Source of the DNA: Eonycteris spelaea
Lineage: Eukaryota; Chordata; Mammalia; Chiroptera; Pteropodidae
NCBI GenBank assembly: GCA_003508835.1
Contig: PUFA01000144.1
Coordinates: 4,464,001-4,528,000 of the forward strand
Direction: 5' to 3'
DNA: 64,000 bases
Shown: positions 23,766-36,499 of the stretch, in pieces
How the letters are laid out: each line of letters starts with the position of its first letter
How positions within the stretch are numbered: the first letter of the stretch is position 1
Notes under the pieces: model-generated
Databases searched by the model: none
Seen by the model: the letters and a program-made list of their open reading frames with translations, nothing else
Told to the model about the DNA's origin: nothing
Program-made: the position numbers and the translations under genes

Positions 23766-24524
23766 TGGCGGTAGGATGGACATGGGCACCCAGGTGCTCT
23801 TGGGGCCCGCTGGAGGAGACTGAAGTCCGGTCTGGCCAGGGTGACTGCCAGGCCTGAGGCACAAGAGGAGGAGGAGGACTGACATCATTCTGAGGGCCCA
23901 GGACCTTCTTGCAGTCCGGTAGCTGATGCTCCTCACCAGTACCTGTTCCTTCCCTCCCACCGAAGTCCAGCCGAGCAGCACTTGTAATCCAGGACAGCAT
24001 CTGTGTCCCTTAGGTTCAAAGACTGCCTCCTCTGCCTCCAGCCATGGAGCAGCAATGGAAAGTCAGCACATGCCGGCTCACCAGCAAAGGCAGAAGTTCA
24101 GCAGGGGTGTCAGCCAGCAGGGCCAGGAACCCAGAGCTCTCAGATATGCTCCCCAGCCCGCAATGACACCACCACACATGTGGCCCAGGCAGGCTAGTGT
24201 CACAGATCAGCGGCAACAGTAAAGCCTCACATGACAGATAATTCCATGCTTTTCTATTTTGCTGAGCACTGTCCCACAGCAGCACTGGGATTTAAACCCA
24301 AGCATTCTGGTTCCAGAATCCCCACTCTTAACCACCACTCTCAGCCATCTCTAAATGCTGGCGCTCTAATGCACACCGTTCTGTCCCTTTAAGCATCTAA
24401 TCTACTTTGGAGATCTCTCCACATCAGCATACAGGCAGCGGCCTTATTCTTCCTAGCAGAAGCCTTGAATGAATGTATTGTCAACTGTACCTTATTAGTG
24501 GACCTTTAGGCTACGTCTTGTCTT

Positions 24525-24850
24525 TTTTTTCATGGGGTCAATATATATCACATAAAATGTACCATTTTAACCATTTTTAAGTGGCAGTCCAGTGGCATTA
24601 AGTACATTTGGACTGTTGTAAGCCATCACTACCACCCGTCTCCAGACTTTTTCATCTGACTCAACTGAAACTCGGTACCCAGTAAGTACTAACTCCCCAA
24701 TCCTCCTTCCCCAGCTCCTGGCAGCCACCACTCTACTTTCTGTCTGACTTTGACCACTCAAGATATTTCATGTAAATGGAATCCTACAGCATTTGTCCTT
24801 TTGTGACTGTCCCACCTTTTGCTGTTACAACCATGTGCCAGTGAATTCCC
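24525..24850 (+). mobile_element. LINE-1 3' UTR-type segment
   Basis: The words CACATAAAATGTACCATTTT, AGTCCAGTGGCATTAAGTAC, CTCCTGGCAGCCACCACTCT and ATTTCATGTAAATGGAATCC occur in the order of a common mammalian LINE-1 noncoding segment. Confidence 0.6.
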
Positions 24851-25194
24851 TGGAATTATTATTATTATTAGCATTTAAAGAGAAAGGATAACTGCGCAGA
24901 TATGTCTGGCAGAATATATAAGAAACTAATGGTTACTCTAAGGAGAAGCTGTGGGCAATTGGGGGACAGGGAAAGGGAAATTTGTTTTTTATTCTCTACG
25001 TTTTTCATATCTTTAGCACTCTATAGATTGTTCATATGTTACCTATTCAAAAATAATGTTAAAAAATTAAGAGTAACCACAGAAAAAATAGATATAGGGA
25101 TGTACGACTTCTAACCTCTTTTTTTTTTGTCTCTATGGCAAAAACTGTTAACTGTTTGACAAAATCTATGTCTCCTTCCAAAAAATAGAACAGT

Positions 25195-25622
25195 AGTGGC
25201 AGGTGGCTGATCTGCTACACTACACTCCCAGCCTCCTTTGCGGGACAGGTGGCTGACCTGTTGTACTACATTTCCCAGTTCCTTTGCAGTTAGGCTTCTC
25301 CATGTGATTGAGTCCCCTAGTGGCATCTGAGGGGAAATGAGATGTATCTTTCCCTGGCTGGCGCCTCACCCTCCATGCTTTCCGTTCCTTTCCTATGAGC
25401 CAGAGCCAGGATATGGCTGCAGCCATACCTAGGTCACGTAGAGACAACCCAAGGAGATGGTGGAGAAACATGATGGAGGTCCCTGAATGATTGTATGGAG
25501 CAGAGCACCTGCAGACCTGGAAGTTGAGCTGTTACATGGGAGAGAAATAAACTTATATGTTATGTGAGCTGGAGCATTTGGGATCTTTTTGTTATAGCAG
25601 TGAGTATAACCTTAACTAAGAT
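25195..25622 (+). mobile_element. LTR-like element
   Basis: It carries GAGAGAAATAAACTTATATG (polyadenylation AATAAA) and ends TTGTTATAGCAGTGAGTATA and ACCTTAACTAAGA. This resembles an ERVL-class LTR 3' end. A GCAGGTGGCTGA block is repeated within the first 60 bp. Confidence 0.4.
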
Positions 25623-26389
25623 AAGCCATTTGGGGTTAGAGAAAACAGCCTCCTATGGCATCAGGGAAGCCTTTCCTGAAGAGGGAGGAAGGAATGTGAG
25701 CTAAGATAGTATCTGAGGATCTTCTCATAACATCTAGCAATGCTCTCATCTCAAGAGGTCTTGAGGTGAGGTGGGAGAGACATCTCCATTTTAAACTAAA
25801 ATCCTTAGTCCTAACCTGATTTTGTCCAGGCTCACCCCATCTCCAGGCTGCAGCAACAATAGCCAGGGTCACCAATTTTGGTGCTGGCTCAGACACAAAC
25901 TTGCATGGTCCTCCTGTGCAAGTCACCACACACCTTAGACTTACATCACTTTTAAAATTGATCAGTCAGGAGAAGGGGCAGAAGGTGGAAACAAGTCTCT
26001 TCGGGGCCCTTTCCTGTCTGATAATGCCAGGCCCAGGTTTTGGAGATAGCAGGACAAGGACTTGGGTCTGACTCTCAGGCCTGGGCTTTTCCCTGGGACC
26101 TGCTAGACCCAGGAGTCAGATGCAGAGATGGCAGCAGGTACTGCCCACAAGCCAAGAGCCGGTTGCTACGTTTCACAAGCCAGTCCTGCAAACTGGTTAC
26201 AGGTGAGGATCATCCTGAGATGTAAAGCATTCGATGGGAAGCCAGAAGAGAAGAGGCGAATGGTCTATACACACTGAGAAGGTAGTACAGGAGCCCCTGG
26301 TATCTTCTTGTTAGCCCATCGAAGCAGCTATACTTTAATCTACAGTTCCTCTCCCATACAAGGAAAGGCTAAAGGAGTTCATACCACCA

Positions 26390-27362
26390 AACCAGTATTA
26401 TAAATAATGTTAAAGGGACTTCTTCAAGAAGAAAAAAAATGATCAAAAAATAAATAATGGCAATAACTACATATCTATCAACAGTTACTTTAAATGTAAA
26501 TAGATTAAATGCTCTAATCAAAAGACATAGTGGCCGAATGGATAAGAAAACAAGACACTTACATATGCTGCCTACAAGAGACTTACTTCAGAGTAAAGAC
26601 ACACACAAACTGAAAATAAAGGGATGGAAAACGATATTTCATGAAAATGGTAATGGAAAAAAAAGGCTGGGGTAGTAATACTTATAACAGACAAAATAGA
26701 CTTTAAAACAAAGGCTATAACCAGAGACAAAGAAGGACCCAGTAATTCTAATTCTGGGTATTTATCTGAAGAAATCCCAAATGCTAATTCAAAAAGAAAT
26801 ATGTTCAACACAGCATTATTTACAACAGCCAAGATATGGAAGCAATCTAAGTGTCCATCAACAGATGAATGGATAAAGAAGTGGTACATATCTACAATGG
26901 AATATTACTCAGCCATAAAAAAGAATGAAATTTTGCCATCTGCAACACCATAGATGGACCCAGAGGGTATTAGGTTAAGTGAAATAAGTCAAACAGAGGA
27001 AGACAAATACCATATGATTTCACTTACATGTGAAATTTAAAAAACAAATAAGTGAACAAACAAAACAGAAACAAGCTCACAGATACAGAAAATATTTTGA
27101 TGGTTGCAAGATGAGAGAAGGTTGGGGGAATGGTTGAAAAGGGGGAAGGGACTAAGAGCTACAAATTGGTAGTTAAAAAATAGTCATGGAGATGTAAAGT
27201 ACAGCACAGAGAATATAGTCAATAATATTGTAGTAATGACGTATGGTGACAGATGAGTCATAGATTTATTGGGGGTGATTACTTTTTACATTATATAAAT
27301 GCCTAATCTAATATACTATTGTATATCAACTGCGATCGAAAAATTAAAAAATTATTTAAAAA
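26390..27362 (+). mobile_element. LINE-1 3' end with tail, sense
   Basis: Segments read GGATGGAAAACGATATTTCA, AGACAAAATAGACTTTAAAA, TATTTACAACAGCCAAGATA, CAATGGAATATTACTCAGCC, CATATGATTTCACTTACATG and a final ATAAATAAAC tail. These mark the end of ORF2 and the 3' UTR of a laurasiatherian-type LINE-1. It is among the less diverged copies here but has no long open frame. Confidence 0.75.
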
Positions 27363-28199
27363 ATAAATAAACTACAATTCTTTGGCATGACCTGATCTCC
27401 TTTGGGCTCAGCCCATTTCCCTCTGTATCTCTGACTGAACATAAAAATGTAGAGCCCTGATCCCTTGAACTGATGGCTGCAGCAACAAACCAGTGTGGAT
27501 CTGAGACTTTGGACCTTGCTTGATTTTTCAACTTGGAGGATAAGGACAGAGAGTGTGTGTGTGTGAAGCAACCTGGGTGAGAGGTTGCCAGACAAAGCAG
27601 AAGTTTGCTGATTTCAGAAATGTCCTGAGTCTCAGTTGATCTGCCGTCTGAACCTATTAGAACCCCAGCAGAGAAGCCAAAGAAAGGGCAAAGGATGGGC
27701 CCCAACCAAGCTTCAGAAGGAGAAGTACTGCCTTCTAGGGGTGGAGCAGGGATACCTCCAGTGCCCAGACCCCAGATGGAAGAGTAACTGCCCAGGCACC
27801 TCCCCCAGTCTGGCTCATTCCCCTTCCCCTCTGCCTTCTTCCAAGCTGCTTCTCCAAACCTCTGAAGGCAGCAAAGACAGAGCCTATTTAAAACAGCCTC
27901 CAGAAGGTAATTAAACAGAGCCTGAAGGGGATCCTTCTGTAAGGCAAAGGATGCTTCCATAAAACAAACAAAAAAAATCTTCCTAATTTATCATTTGGGC
28001 CAATCCCATTATTCCTCACCATTAATTTTGTTGCCATGGTTACTTCCAGGTAATATGTACATGTGCAAGTCCATGCGGGGTGAAGGTACCCCACCAATTC
28101 TAAAAATACATGAAAAGAGAAGGAACTTCCCCCAGTTCTGCAGCAAAGCACACAGCAGCAGTCACAGGTTGCCTACATAGGCAGCTTCTCTCTATTAAG

Positions 28200-28350
28200 A
28201 GAACAGACCCTGGAGTCAAACCCTGGGGCCTCCCACTTGCTGGCCATGAGATTTGGGGCAATTAATCTTTTTGAGGCTCCACTTCCTCATTTGTAGTATG
28301 AGAATATGAATACTTACTTTCAAGGTGATTGCGAAGATTAAAGAATATTT
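28200..28350 (+). repeat. MIR SINE, sense
   Basis: GACCCTGGAGTCAAACCCTG, CCACTTGCTGGCCATGAGAT, CTCCACTTCCTCATTTGTAG and TTGCGAAGATTAAAG give the MIR order from the tRNA-like head to the 3' part. Confidence 0.75.
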
Positions 28351-29480
28351 GTTCAACAAATACTACTGCTTGCTGGGCACTGATCTAGACACTAAGAATA
28401 CATCAGTGAATCTCTGCTTTCCTAGAGCTTACAATGCTAGTGGGTATAGACAATAAGCCATAAAATGGGTGCCAGGACGCATGGGGAAGTAGAACAGGGT
28501 ATGTGCTAGCAGTGGGATGGATTTTTTTTTTTAATTTATTGTAATGGGGTCCACGCAAAAGGGGAAGGTGAGGGATGGGGAACATGCAGCAGACACAGGA
28601 ACATGATGACATGGCCAGGGCCACAGCTTCTGTCATGGAAGAAAGGGATGATCAGAAAGGCGGGGCTAGAGCTGAGTGGAAGAGGGAAAAGGGAGACTCT
28701 GGTGGCATTTGCCTCACCGCCATGAAGCATCTGCAGTCCCTGGATCCCCACATTCACTCTGGCCCCTAAGATTCCTTCTCTTGTCCTGCTTCTGGCCCTA
28801 GTGGCTACTTCTTTTGTTCCCCTTGGCTTTTTTATTTTTCTCTCTGACAGATTCTCAAGTAGGATGACGTGTAGGGCCTGACAGCAGTAAGTGAGGTGGT
28901 TTGGGCAGTTTTCATTGAGGTGACCCTGGAGGAAATATTTCAAGGAGGGAATGAGCCATGTAGATATTTGGCAGGAGACAGTTCAAAGGCCCTGAGGCAG
29001 AAGTGGGTCTGCCCAGCACATCTGAGGTACAGCAAGGAGTCCGGTGTGAATGAGTGGACTCAGTAAGGGGAATGGTAGGCAGGGTTAGAGAGGAAGGGGG
29101 GCTTTGCAGGTTGTGCTAAGGACTGTGGCTTTTACTCTTAGTGGAAAGGGGGGACACTACAGAGTTTCTACTAGAGCAGTGGTTCTTAACAGGGGCGTGA
29201 TTTTACATCCAGGTGACATTTGGCAATGTCTGGTTGTCATGAATTGGGAGGGGATGCTACTGGCATCTAGTGGGTAGATACCAGAGGTGCTGCTAAGCAT
29301 TCTACAGTGTACAGGACAGACCAGCCCCAAATGCTAGTCGTGTCAAGGCTGAGAAACCCTGGAGGAGAGGAACAAATGATGTATGTTTTCACAAATCACT
29401 CTGACTGTTGTGCTGGGGATGAACAGAGGGGCCCAGGTAGAATGGGGAGGTCACCCAAGAGGCTACTGCAGTGACTCAGC
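28350..29480 (+). repeat. Ancient interspersed repeat split by MER20
   Basis: The words GCTTGCTGGGCACTGATCTA, AGAGCTTACAATGCTAGTGG, AAAGGCCCTGAGGCAGAAGT, GCTAAGGACTGTGGCTTTTA and, after the MER20 insertion, CACTCTGACTGTTGTGCTGG and AGGCTACTGCAGTGACTCAG follow an old mammalian repeat that I recognise but will not name. A related piece is at 52010-52300. Confidence 0.5.
29177..29361 (-). mobile_element. MER20-type hAT element, inserted in an older repeat
   Basis: Its ends are inverted repeats, CAGTGGTTCTTAAC and GGCTGAGAAACCCTG. The interior has GACATTTGGCAATGTCTGG and GATGCTACTGGCATCTAGTG. The flanking 8-mers TACTAGAG and GAGGAGAG share 5 of 8 bases, consistent with a decayed hAT duplication. 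Confidence 0.75.
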
Positions 29481-30029
29481 CCAGAGATGTGTCTACAGCA
29501 CCCAGTACAACACCTAACACCTTATACAAATACTCCAACTGATACTGATCACTTGCCTATTCTGTGCTAACAATAAGGGCCAACCTGGGCTGGCCTAGGG
29601 AGGCATCATGCTAATCATGATTCCAGAAGCCTGAGGCTAGGGGTCAGGGTAAGGGGTGGGGGTCAGCCAGACCTTCCCTTCAGCCACCTTCTAACAAACC
29701 TGCTGACACCCAGAGAAGATCTGGGGTGTAAGTATTTTTAACTCAGTATTTTCTCTGCTATTTTCAGCAAAGCCCAAACACAGTTGACCCCATTTCCTCT
29801 GTGTCAGAGGAGCGGGTTTGCAGTATCTCTTACATCCCAGTTGTCCTTTTCCTTGGCAGTTTGTGGATAGAAGTCTATCCTGCATGGGGCCTCTGAACAG
29901 TTGATGTCTTGCTGGGTGCAGAGTTAAGCATTTAATAAAGGTGGGCTGGTTCCTAGCCTCTGGGAAATGTGGAATGATGGATAAGAACCACCACTCAAAA
30001 GCCTGCCGAGGCTCCCAGAGACCTGCTCA

Positions 30030-30670
30030 CCTCACTCCTGACCAATCCAGTAGCTTCCAAGCTGGTTTCCTTAACAGCACTTACCCTCCCGAACCCACCT
30101 GGTACCTCACCAGAACGATGCTACCGCAACACACTTTCACACTACTCTCTTGCCCAAGAACTTCCGGCAACTTCCCCTTGCCCCACACAACACAGCCAGT
30201 ATTTCTCTACCTGGGTTTTGAAGACTTTCATAATCTAGCCTGTAACTTCCTGACTTCCTCTCCAACTTTCTCTCTCTAATCTCATCCTCTCTCCCTACTT
30301 CTCCCTCTCCCCACCCTCCCCACCACTTCCGGGCTTTTGTCTGTGACTTCCTGGGAACACTCTCCCACTGCCTGCGGTCTCCCTTTCCATTCTTCATGCA
30401 ACTTACCCTTCAGGGGTCCCTCATGCTCCCCCTCCAGGAAGCCTTTCCTCACTACCCGGCTCTCAGGATTCTCTCACTGATGAACTCTAACGACCTTAGC
30501 ACTAGCTCCCACAGCTCAGCCACCAGCCTGTCCTCCAGCTACCCACGTATGTGTGGTGGCCTCACCTGTGCCGGGAGCTGGCAGCATAAGAGCAGGAACT
30601 GTGGCATGTGCTCACTTCCCCCTCGGTGCCCACCAACCTCAGCACCTTTTACACAGTGGGTGCTCAGAAG
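30030..30670 (+). repeat. L2 LINE 3' region, sense
   Basis: AAGACTTTCATAATCTAGCC, CCCCTCCAGGAAGCCTTTCC and a terminal ACACAGTGGGTGCTCAGAAG follow L2 order. The open frame of 134 codons across this stretch is incidental. Confidence 0.65.
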
Positions 30671-30884
30671 GTGCCCATGGCCTGGGTTGACAGCATTAAC
30701 ACACGCAGGTGTAACTGGGGCTGTAAAACCTTCACAAAGGCCAAGATCCACTGAGCACACCCCACGACCTGCCCCCTCACTCCGCTGCTTGTGTTTGTGA
30801 ACATTATTCTGCTCCACAGACTATCACCTTCCCCTCCAAAGCTGTCCTCGGATAATGGGAGAAAGACGGATGTTGGATCTAACA

Positions 30885-31095
30885 GGCCCAGAATTAGATC
30901 CCTGTTCCACCACATACTGGCCATGTGACCTTAGGTAAGTGATGTAACCTCTCTGAAGCTCAGTTTTCTTGCTGTAAAATGGGATTCATATAGGTACCTA
31001 CCAAAGAGGGTTTATTTGAAGATTAATTGAGGTAATAATACATGTAAAGTGCTAGTACTTAGCATGGCGCCTGGTACTTGGTAAGCACGCAGTGG
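30885..31095 (+). repeat. MIR SINE, nearly full length
   Basis: The landmarks CTGGCCATGTGACCTTAGGT, AACCTCTCTGAAGCTCAGTT, CTGTAAAATGGGATTCATAT, ATTAATTGAGGTAATAATAC, ATGTAAAGTGCTAGTACTTA and TGGCGCCTGGTACTTGGTAA are complete and in order. Confidence 0.85.
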
Positions 31096-32639
31096 GTGGC
31101 ACTCCTTAATGAGGGGGGAAGGTCTTCCATATTTAACCTCACTCATCGCCACCCATGCCAAGCTCTTCTGGCACAAGAAGTACACACAGCAGAGTCAACA
31201 CCCAGAAACTTTGCTGCCTATGCTTTCATTTTTGCTCTCATCTACGGCTTCATTGTTTATCTGATAGTCCTTATCAGGATTCCGAGCATATCAAATTTCT
31301 ACCTGTTAAGCTCAAAGAGTAAATTACACTTATATTTATTTTATCATTAGTGTAGCAACCTTTAACTGTTGACAGTCTCTGGAGGAGATCCCAGTCAGCC
31401 ACTAACAAAAGACCAACCAAGGCCATAAGGTATGAACAAACTGTTAATCCACTCGTGTATACCCACTGGTGAGATATTGTGACTGGAGGGCAGGTTACAT
31501 AACAAATTGGCACGCAGGTTACCCAGGGCTGTCCATGACATCGGGACAGGCCTGCAGGCATCAGGACACAGGCACAGAGCCTGGGAGTAGAAGAGGCTGC
31601 TGTCCACACTGAGAGCAAGAAGCACCCTGGGCCTCTTCAGATGGCACAGGCATGACCCTTGAGCAGGGCCCGCCTAGAACAAGAACAAGGACCATCATTA
31701 ATTTTAGAATGCTGAGGCTTCCCCAACCCCTGAGCTGAAATGTCATCACTATCCCATCCGTTCCAGTGTCTGTGGAGGCCAGAGACACTGGGCGTGGCTT
31801 TGCAGACAGAGGCCGGTAAGGCAAGCAGTGTAAGAGCTGCCACTGAGCCCAATCCCAATGTTCCGGGGATCCAGGAGGGCTGGGAAGCAACTGCTTATTA
31901 GGGGGCAGGCTCACCCTAGTGTTCTGTGCTACCCAGCTACCAGATGGACACTGCAGGCCTCACCAACATCAGCTAGAAAGGAAAGCACAGCTAGTGATGG
32001 TCACCCCTCCCCCCCACCTCCCCTCCTTCCAACTCCCTGAAGACACATGGAGGCTTTCATGACAGAAAACAAAGGAGGCCAGGAAACAGGATGAGTAATT
32101 TTAAGCAACTGAAGGGAGCAAAGAGGGGAATGTGACCTCATTCCCCAAACTCTGGAAGCTGGAAAGAGTCCCAGAGGTCAACCTCAGCAAGTATGGGCCA
32201 GAGGGGAGCTTGGCTGGGAGCAGACATAGGGTCAGGAAGAGCTTAGGGCTTATCCAGCCCTGATGTGTCCGAGAGGAACTGCGAGAGCTTAGGCCTAGAG
32301 AGGGGCTGTCAGGTCATGCCGCCGGCTCCTCACGGCCAGAGAGAAACACCGTGTTAGGAACAAGGAGATCACAGCCTGCCCTTCCTGCTGACAGCTGCTC
32401 AGACCAGCAGGCAGCGCAGATGCCTGAAGATGCACCCGGCCTAGCCAGGTGCTGCACCATCTCACATTACTCTCCAGGGCCCTGTACAAGGACATCCGGC
32501 CAAGGTGCTGCATCCTCTTGCACGTTTGCCCTCCCTCCTGTAGCCAGGCTGCAGAGGAGCACATTCCCCATCACCTCCTCTGGGGGGCCTTGCTCTCTCT
32601 GGGTTCACAATGTGCTTTCTCATCTGGACTGCTCCTGCC

Positions 32640-32885
32640 CAGCGCCACCAGCTCCTTCTCATCTCTCAAACTTCCGGAGAGAAATCTCTTCCAGACACCC
32701 CTCATCCAGGCAGGTTCCTCTTTCCTATGCTATCCCATGGCTTCATGTGTTTTCAGTGTCATTGCCTAGATTCTGACTAGTCCATGAGGCAAGACCTTCC
32801 TCCAGCCTCTTCTCCGCTCTCTCCCCCAGGCCCTAGCATTAAGCCTGGCCAGTAGGTGCTCCATAAATACATACAGAAATGAAGT
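32640..32885 (+). repeat. L2 LINE 3' fragment
   Basis: TCTCTTCCAGACACCCCTCA, then CCCAGGCCCTAGCATTAAGC and TAGGTGCTCCATAAATACAT give the L2 terminus. Confidence 0.6.
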
Positions 32886-33529
32886 GGACTGGGAGGGTTG
32901 ATGGCTAAACTGCCTGCTCTAGGAACACCCAGCGTGTAGGGTTGGCAGCACGGAGCCTCAGCATGGGCTCTGCGCCCAAAGGTGTCAGAAGGCAGGGGCA
33001 GTGCTGCACAGGAGATACATAGCAGCATGTTTCTGGATGAAAAATCAGAATTTTAGTAACTGATCCAGCCAAGAGGAGGAAGCCATCCCCTAAATGCCTG
33101 AAGAGGGCATGCTTAAGCAGCCAGCCCATCAGCACCAGGATACCAGCAAAGCTCAGGACTTGGAAGGACCAGGTACCACATGAAAAAAAGGGCTAATCAT
33201 AGGGCTAGGCACAGGTTGATTGAGTCTGTCCTCAAAGTTGTAAGACCTCCTAGGCCTTCCGCAACACAACAAGGTGACTTACTGCCCTCACCTGTGTCCT
33301 CACCAGATGCCAGAGGTTTATAAATCTTCTGGAGAAACTGAATCCAAGCGACTCTAGACTTAGGAATACTAGCTTAGTGGAGGGTTTAGAAGATGAGGCT
33401 AAAAGCAGGGGAATTACTGAAAGTCGGCAACGTGAATTTTGCGACCCCAGCCTCCTTCCCTTTCGTGGCTTCCAGAATGTGAAGAGATGAGATGATACTG
33501 TATTCACAAAACAAGAAGAGGATTCTATC

Positions 33530-34350
33530 AAAAAGGATCAAGGAAAGAATCAAAGAGCCCTCAGAAATTAAAATTATACTAGCTGACATTAAATTTCAAT
33601 AGACATGTTGAAAATAAACTCAAGAACATCTGACATATTAAAAATAAACTCAAGGAAATTTCCTGCAAAGCCAAACAGGACAAAGTGATGGAATGGAAGA
33701 GAAAAAAAATAAAGATAGGAAAATCTGAGTGTTAATCTAAGATGTTGAATATTTGACTAACAGAAGTTCATAATGAGAACAAATAAACAGTATAAGAAAA
33801 TGTCAGAATTGAGACAAGTGTTCAGATTGAAAGGAGTTACCAGGAACCAAAAATAATAAGTTTTAAAAAGAGACAGCACTGTGGACTTTCAGAAATAAAT
33901 TTTATAGATAAAGAGAAGATGCTAAACATTCCCCAAAAAAGAAATAGGTTACTTGCAAAGACTCAAGAATAAAATAGCATTGGATTTTTCAACAGCTACA
34001 CTGGAAGCCAGAAGACAACAGAGCAATGTCTTCAAAATTCTGAGAAAAAAATGATTGTCATACTAGAATTTTCTCCTCAGCCAAACTGTCAATTAAGGCT
34101 GAGTACAGAATTACAATTTTTCAGACACAAAAGTACTCAAAAATTGCTTCCCATTTACTCTTTTTTCAGGAAGTTACTGGAACAAGTGTTCCCCCAAAAT
34201 AAAAGTGCACACCAAGAGGAAGGCCTGGAGCTGGAGAGAGGTGGGCCCAGAAAGAAAATTTTTAGGAAAAAAGAAATGGAACTGAGGAACAGGAGTCTTC
34301 AAACTAAAAGGTGGCACGGAAAATAGCACTAGAGGGTGTAGTAAGAATTA
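33530..34350 (+). mobile_element. HAL1/LINE-1-like segment
   Basis: ATTTTTCAGACACAAAAGTA followed by GAAGTTACTGGAACAAGTGT and CCAAGAGGAAGGCC matches the 3' region of half-LINE HAL1-type elements. The flanks are AT-rich and decayed. Confidence 0.45.
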
Positions 34351-35447
34351 GAGAGGGTACAAAGAAAACTGTGCCAATGAGAAAAAAAAAGAGGCAATTA
34401 TTAATTGCAGCTAAAACATAAAGTTAAAACAGAAAGCATAATCATGACACAACTAATTCGATTCTACAGTAACTGTTATTTATATAATTATAATGTGAAT
34501 CCTGAATACCCACACACCCCAAAACCATATCGTGGCTGGGGGATGAGGAATGTGTTTATGGGGGTGGATAAGAAGAGAGATGAATCCTCAACTATCATAA
34601 TAGAGAATGCAAGAGAACTAGTTGAGAAACAGCAGTCTATATGAGCACAGTCATTTGAAATAGAGATTTCTAACTGAATAAACAGCTAAAAGGATTTGCT
34701 TCTGTGGAAGAGGAATAGGAATTGAGGAGAGATGACGGGGCAGCATACTATTTTGCCTGACAAGTGTTTTAGTACTATTTGACTTTTGGAACTATTCACA
34801 CTTACTACTTTGAAAAAAATGCAGTTAACTTTTTATACGTTTTCAAAGTAAATTTTATGAACAACAAGGAAGATTTTTGGTGCATTAACCATTGGTCTCT
34901 ATAATCATTAAAATCGCCCTACACTACATCCCCCTAATTTCTTCCCAAACTAAACACAACCGTCAATATTTCAATTAGCTCTATTTCAAGTTCTTAGATA
35001 ATATAAAAAAGAAATTAAGGGTCCTAGCCTCACCATCCTCCCCTGCCTTTCCCACCCTCAACCTGAACTTTTGGGTAGTGGTATCTGGTAAATGTTTAAT
35101 AATCAATTCTTTGGGGGAGGAGTCCTAATTTGTAGCATTTGTCAGTTTCCACCGTGTAAATACTCTCATTGTGGCAGATTTCAGGCTATCACTGTGATGT
35201 CACCGAATATGGAATTGAGAAGATGCACACATCAGCTCCAGCAAACTACTGCCTTTGGGCCTCTCTAGCCTCACCAGCCTTCATGCTTCCCATCAGACCC
35301 AGGGTATGGGGGAGACCTGGGTATCCCCACCAAAAGGCAGAAGTCCACAGGGTCTGTAGCTGCAGTAGAAGTGGATGCTGAAGGGGAAAAAAGGTTCTGG
35401 CTACACGAAGGCCATCTTCCTTCTTCCCCCACCTGCAGCAGAGGTAC

Positions 35448-35525
35448 CTGTTCATTGGTGACCCCTGGGCGTAGGGTTCCGTGCTTGTAGTCCTCCAGCA
35501 GCTGCACAGCTTCTCTGAGACGTCT
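35448..35525 (-). CDS. SFXN5: SFXN5 exon 3 (residues 58-83)
   Basis: This 78-nt, phase 0-0 exon encodes RRLREAVQLLEDYKHGTLRP followed by GVTNEQ, the matrix/N-terminal amphipathic segment shared by sideroflexins. Acceptor CCTGCAG is good; the donor CAG|GTACCT is weaker than its neighbours. LINE-1 sequence begins about 100 bp away in intron 2. Confidence 0.97.
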
Positions 35526-35629
35526 CTGCAGGCGAAAGAAAAGGGACATTGAAAGGCACAGATCCAGGCTCCAGCACTTCCTTCTTGTGAGACTGCATTA
35601 TTATCAATTAAGTACCGACGATATTACAG

Positions 35630-36212
35630 TATGAAGGCCTGCCCTCCAGTTACACGCAAAACTATAAAAAAGAATGCAACCTAAATGTCCTTCCACAGAG
35701 AAATGGCTAACGGACAGCGATAAGATAATACTGTGAAATATTATCCGGCAGTTTAAAAAGTCAAATAGATCTATGTGCAATTCTACGGTCATATCTCCAA
35801 GATATTTTTCTGAGTGAAAAAGCAAATTGCAGAGTTATATGATGCCATTTGCTGTGCCAAACAAATAAAACCAACACACATAGAAAACAACATTTTCTAT
35901 GAGAATATGTATGTGTGTAAATGTACCAAAAAAGCTTTACAACAAATAAACAGGACAAACAAACAGAGACTCGTGGACATGGACAACAGACTAGTGGTTA
36001 CCAGAGGGTAGGAGAGAGGGGAGAGGAGGGAGTAGATAGGGTAAAAGGGGTCGTCAAATGGTGGCAGAAAGAAATCTAACAACGGGAGGTGAACACACAA
36101 TGCAATATATATACGCCTTACTGTTAAATTGTACACCTGGAACTTACTAGATTTCATTAACCAATGTCGCCATAATAAATAAATCGATAAACAAACAAAC
36201 AAACAAACAAGT
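35630..36212 (+). mobile_element. LINE-1 3' end with AAAC tail
   Basis: The words CAACCTAAATGTCCTTCCAC, GACTAGTGGTTACCAGAGGG (split at 35989-36008), GGTGAACACACAATGCAATA, AATTGTACACCTGGAACTTA and TTAACCAATGTCGCC lead to ATAAATAAATCGATA and an (AAAC)n tail at about 36188-36211. This end type is common in laurasiatherians including bats. Confidence 0.7.
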
Positions 36213-36499
36213 AATTTTAAAAGAGCTTTAGAAGGAGACCCACCAAACTGCTGACAGGCATTACCTTGGGGTAGAAGGAAAGGGCCCAACTTGGCAAAGG
36301 GTGTCAGAAGGAACTTTAATTTTAATTATAGTATTGAAAGTTTTTATAACGAGAACATATTTCTGTAATACTTAAACACTTTCTTTTCAACATTTTAAAA
36401 ACACTGGCAGAGATTTACAGACTAAAGTACATATGTCTCCAGTAACTGATGGGGAAAGAGAAAATAAGAGGATAGAATTTAAAATCTTAAATGCTAAAG

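Larger units (their letters stand above)
21056..35447 (-). other. SFXN5: SFXN5 intron 3 (14.4 kb)
   Basis: Donor GTACCT follows exon 3 and acceptor TTCCAG precedes exon 4. It contains MIR, L2, hAT, LTR and LINE-1 copies listed separately. The gaps between them (for example 21.7-22.9, 27.4-28.2, 31.1-32.6, 32.9-33.5 and 34.9-35.4 kb) hold nothing I recognise. Confidence 0.85.

Noticed and set aside
27352..27960. 202-codon minus-strand open frame
   Set aside because: It begins in LINE-1 tail sequence and shows no domain; composition is that of random intron.
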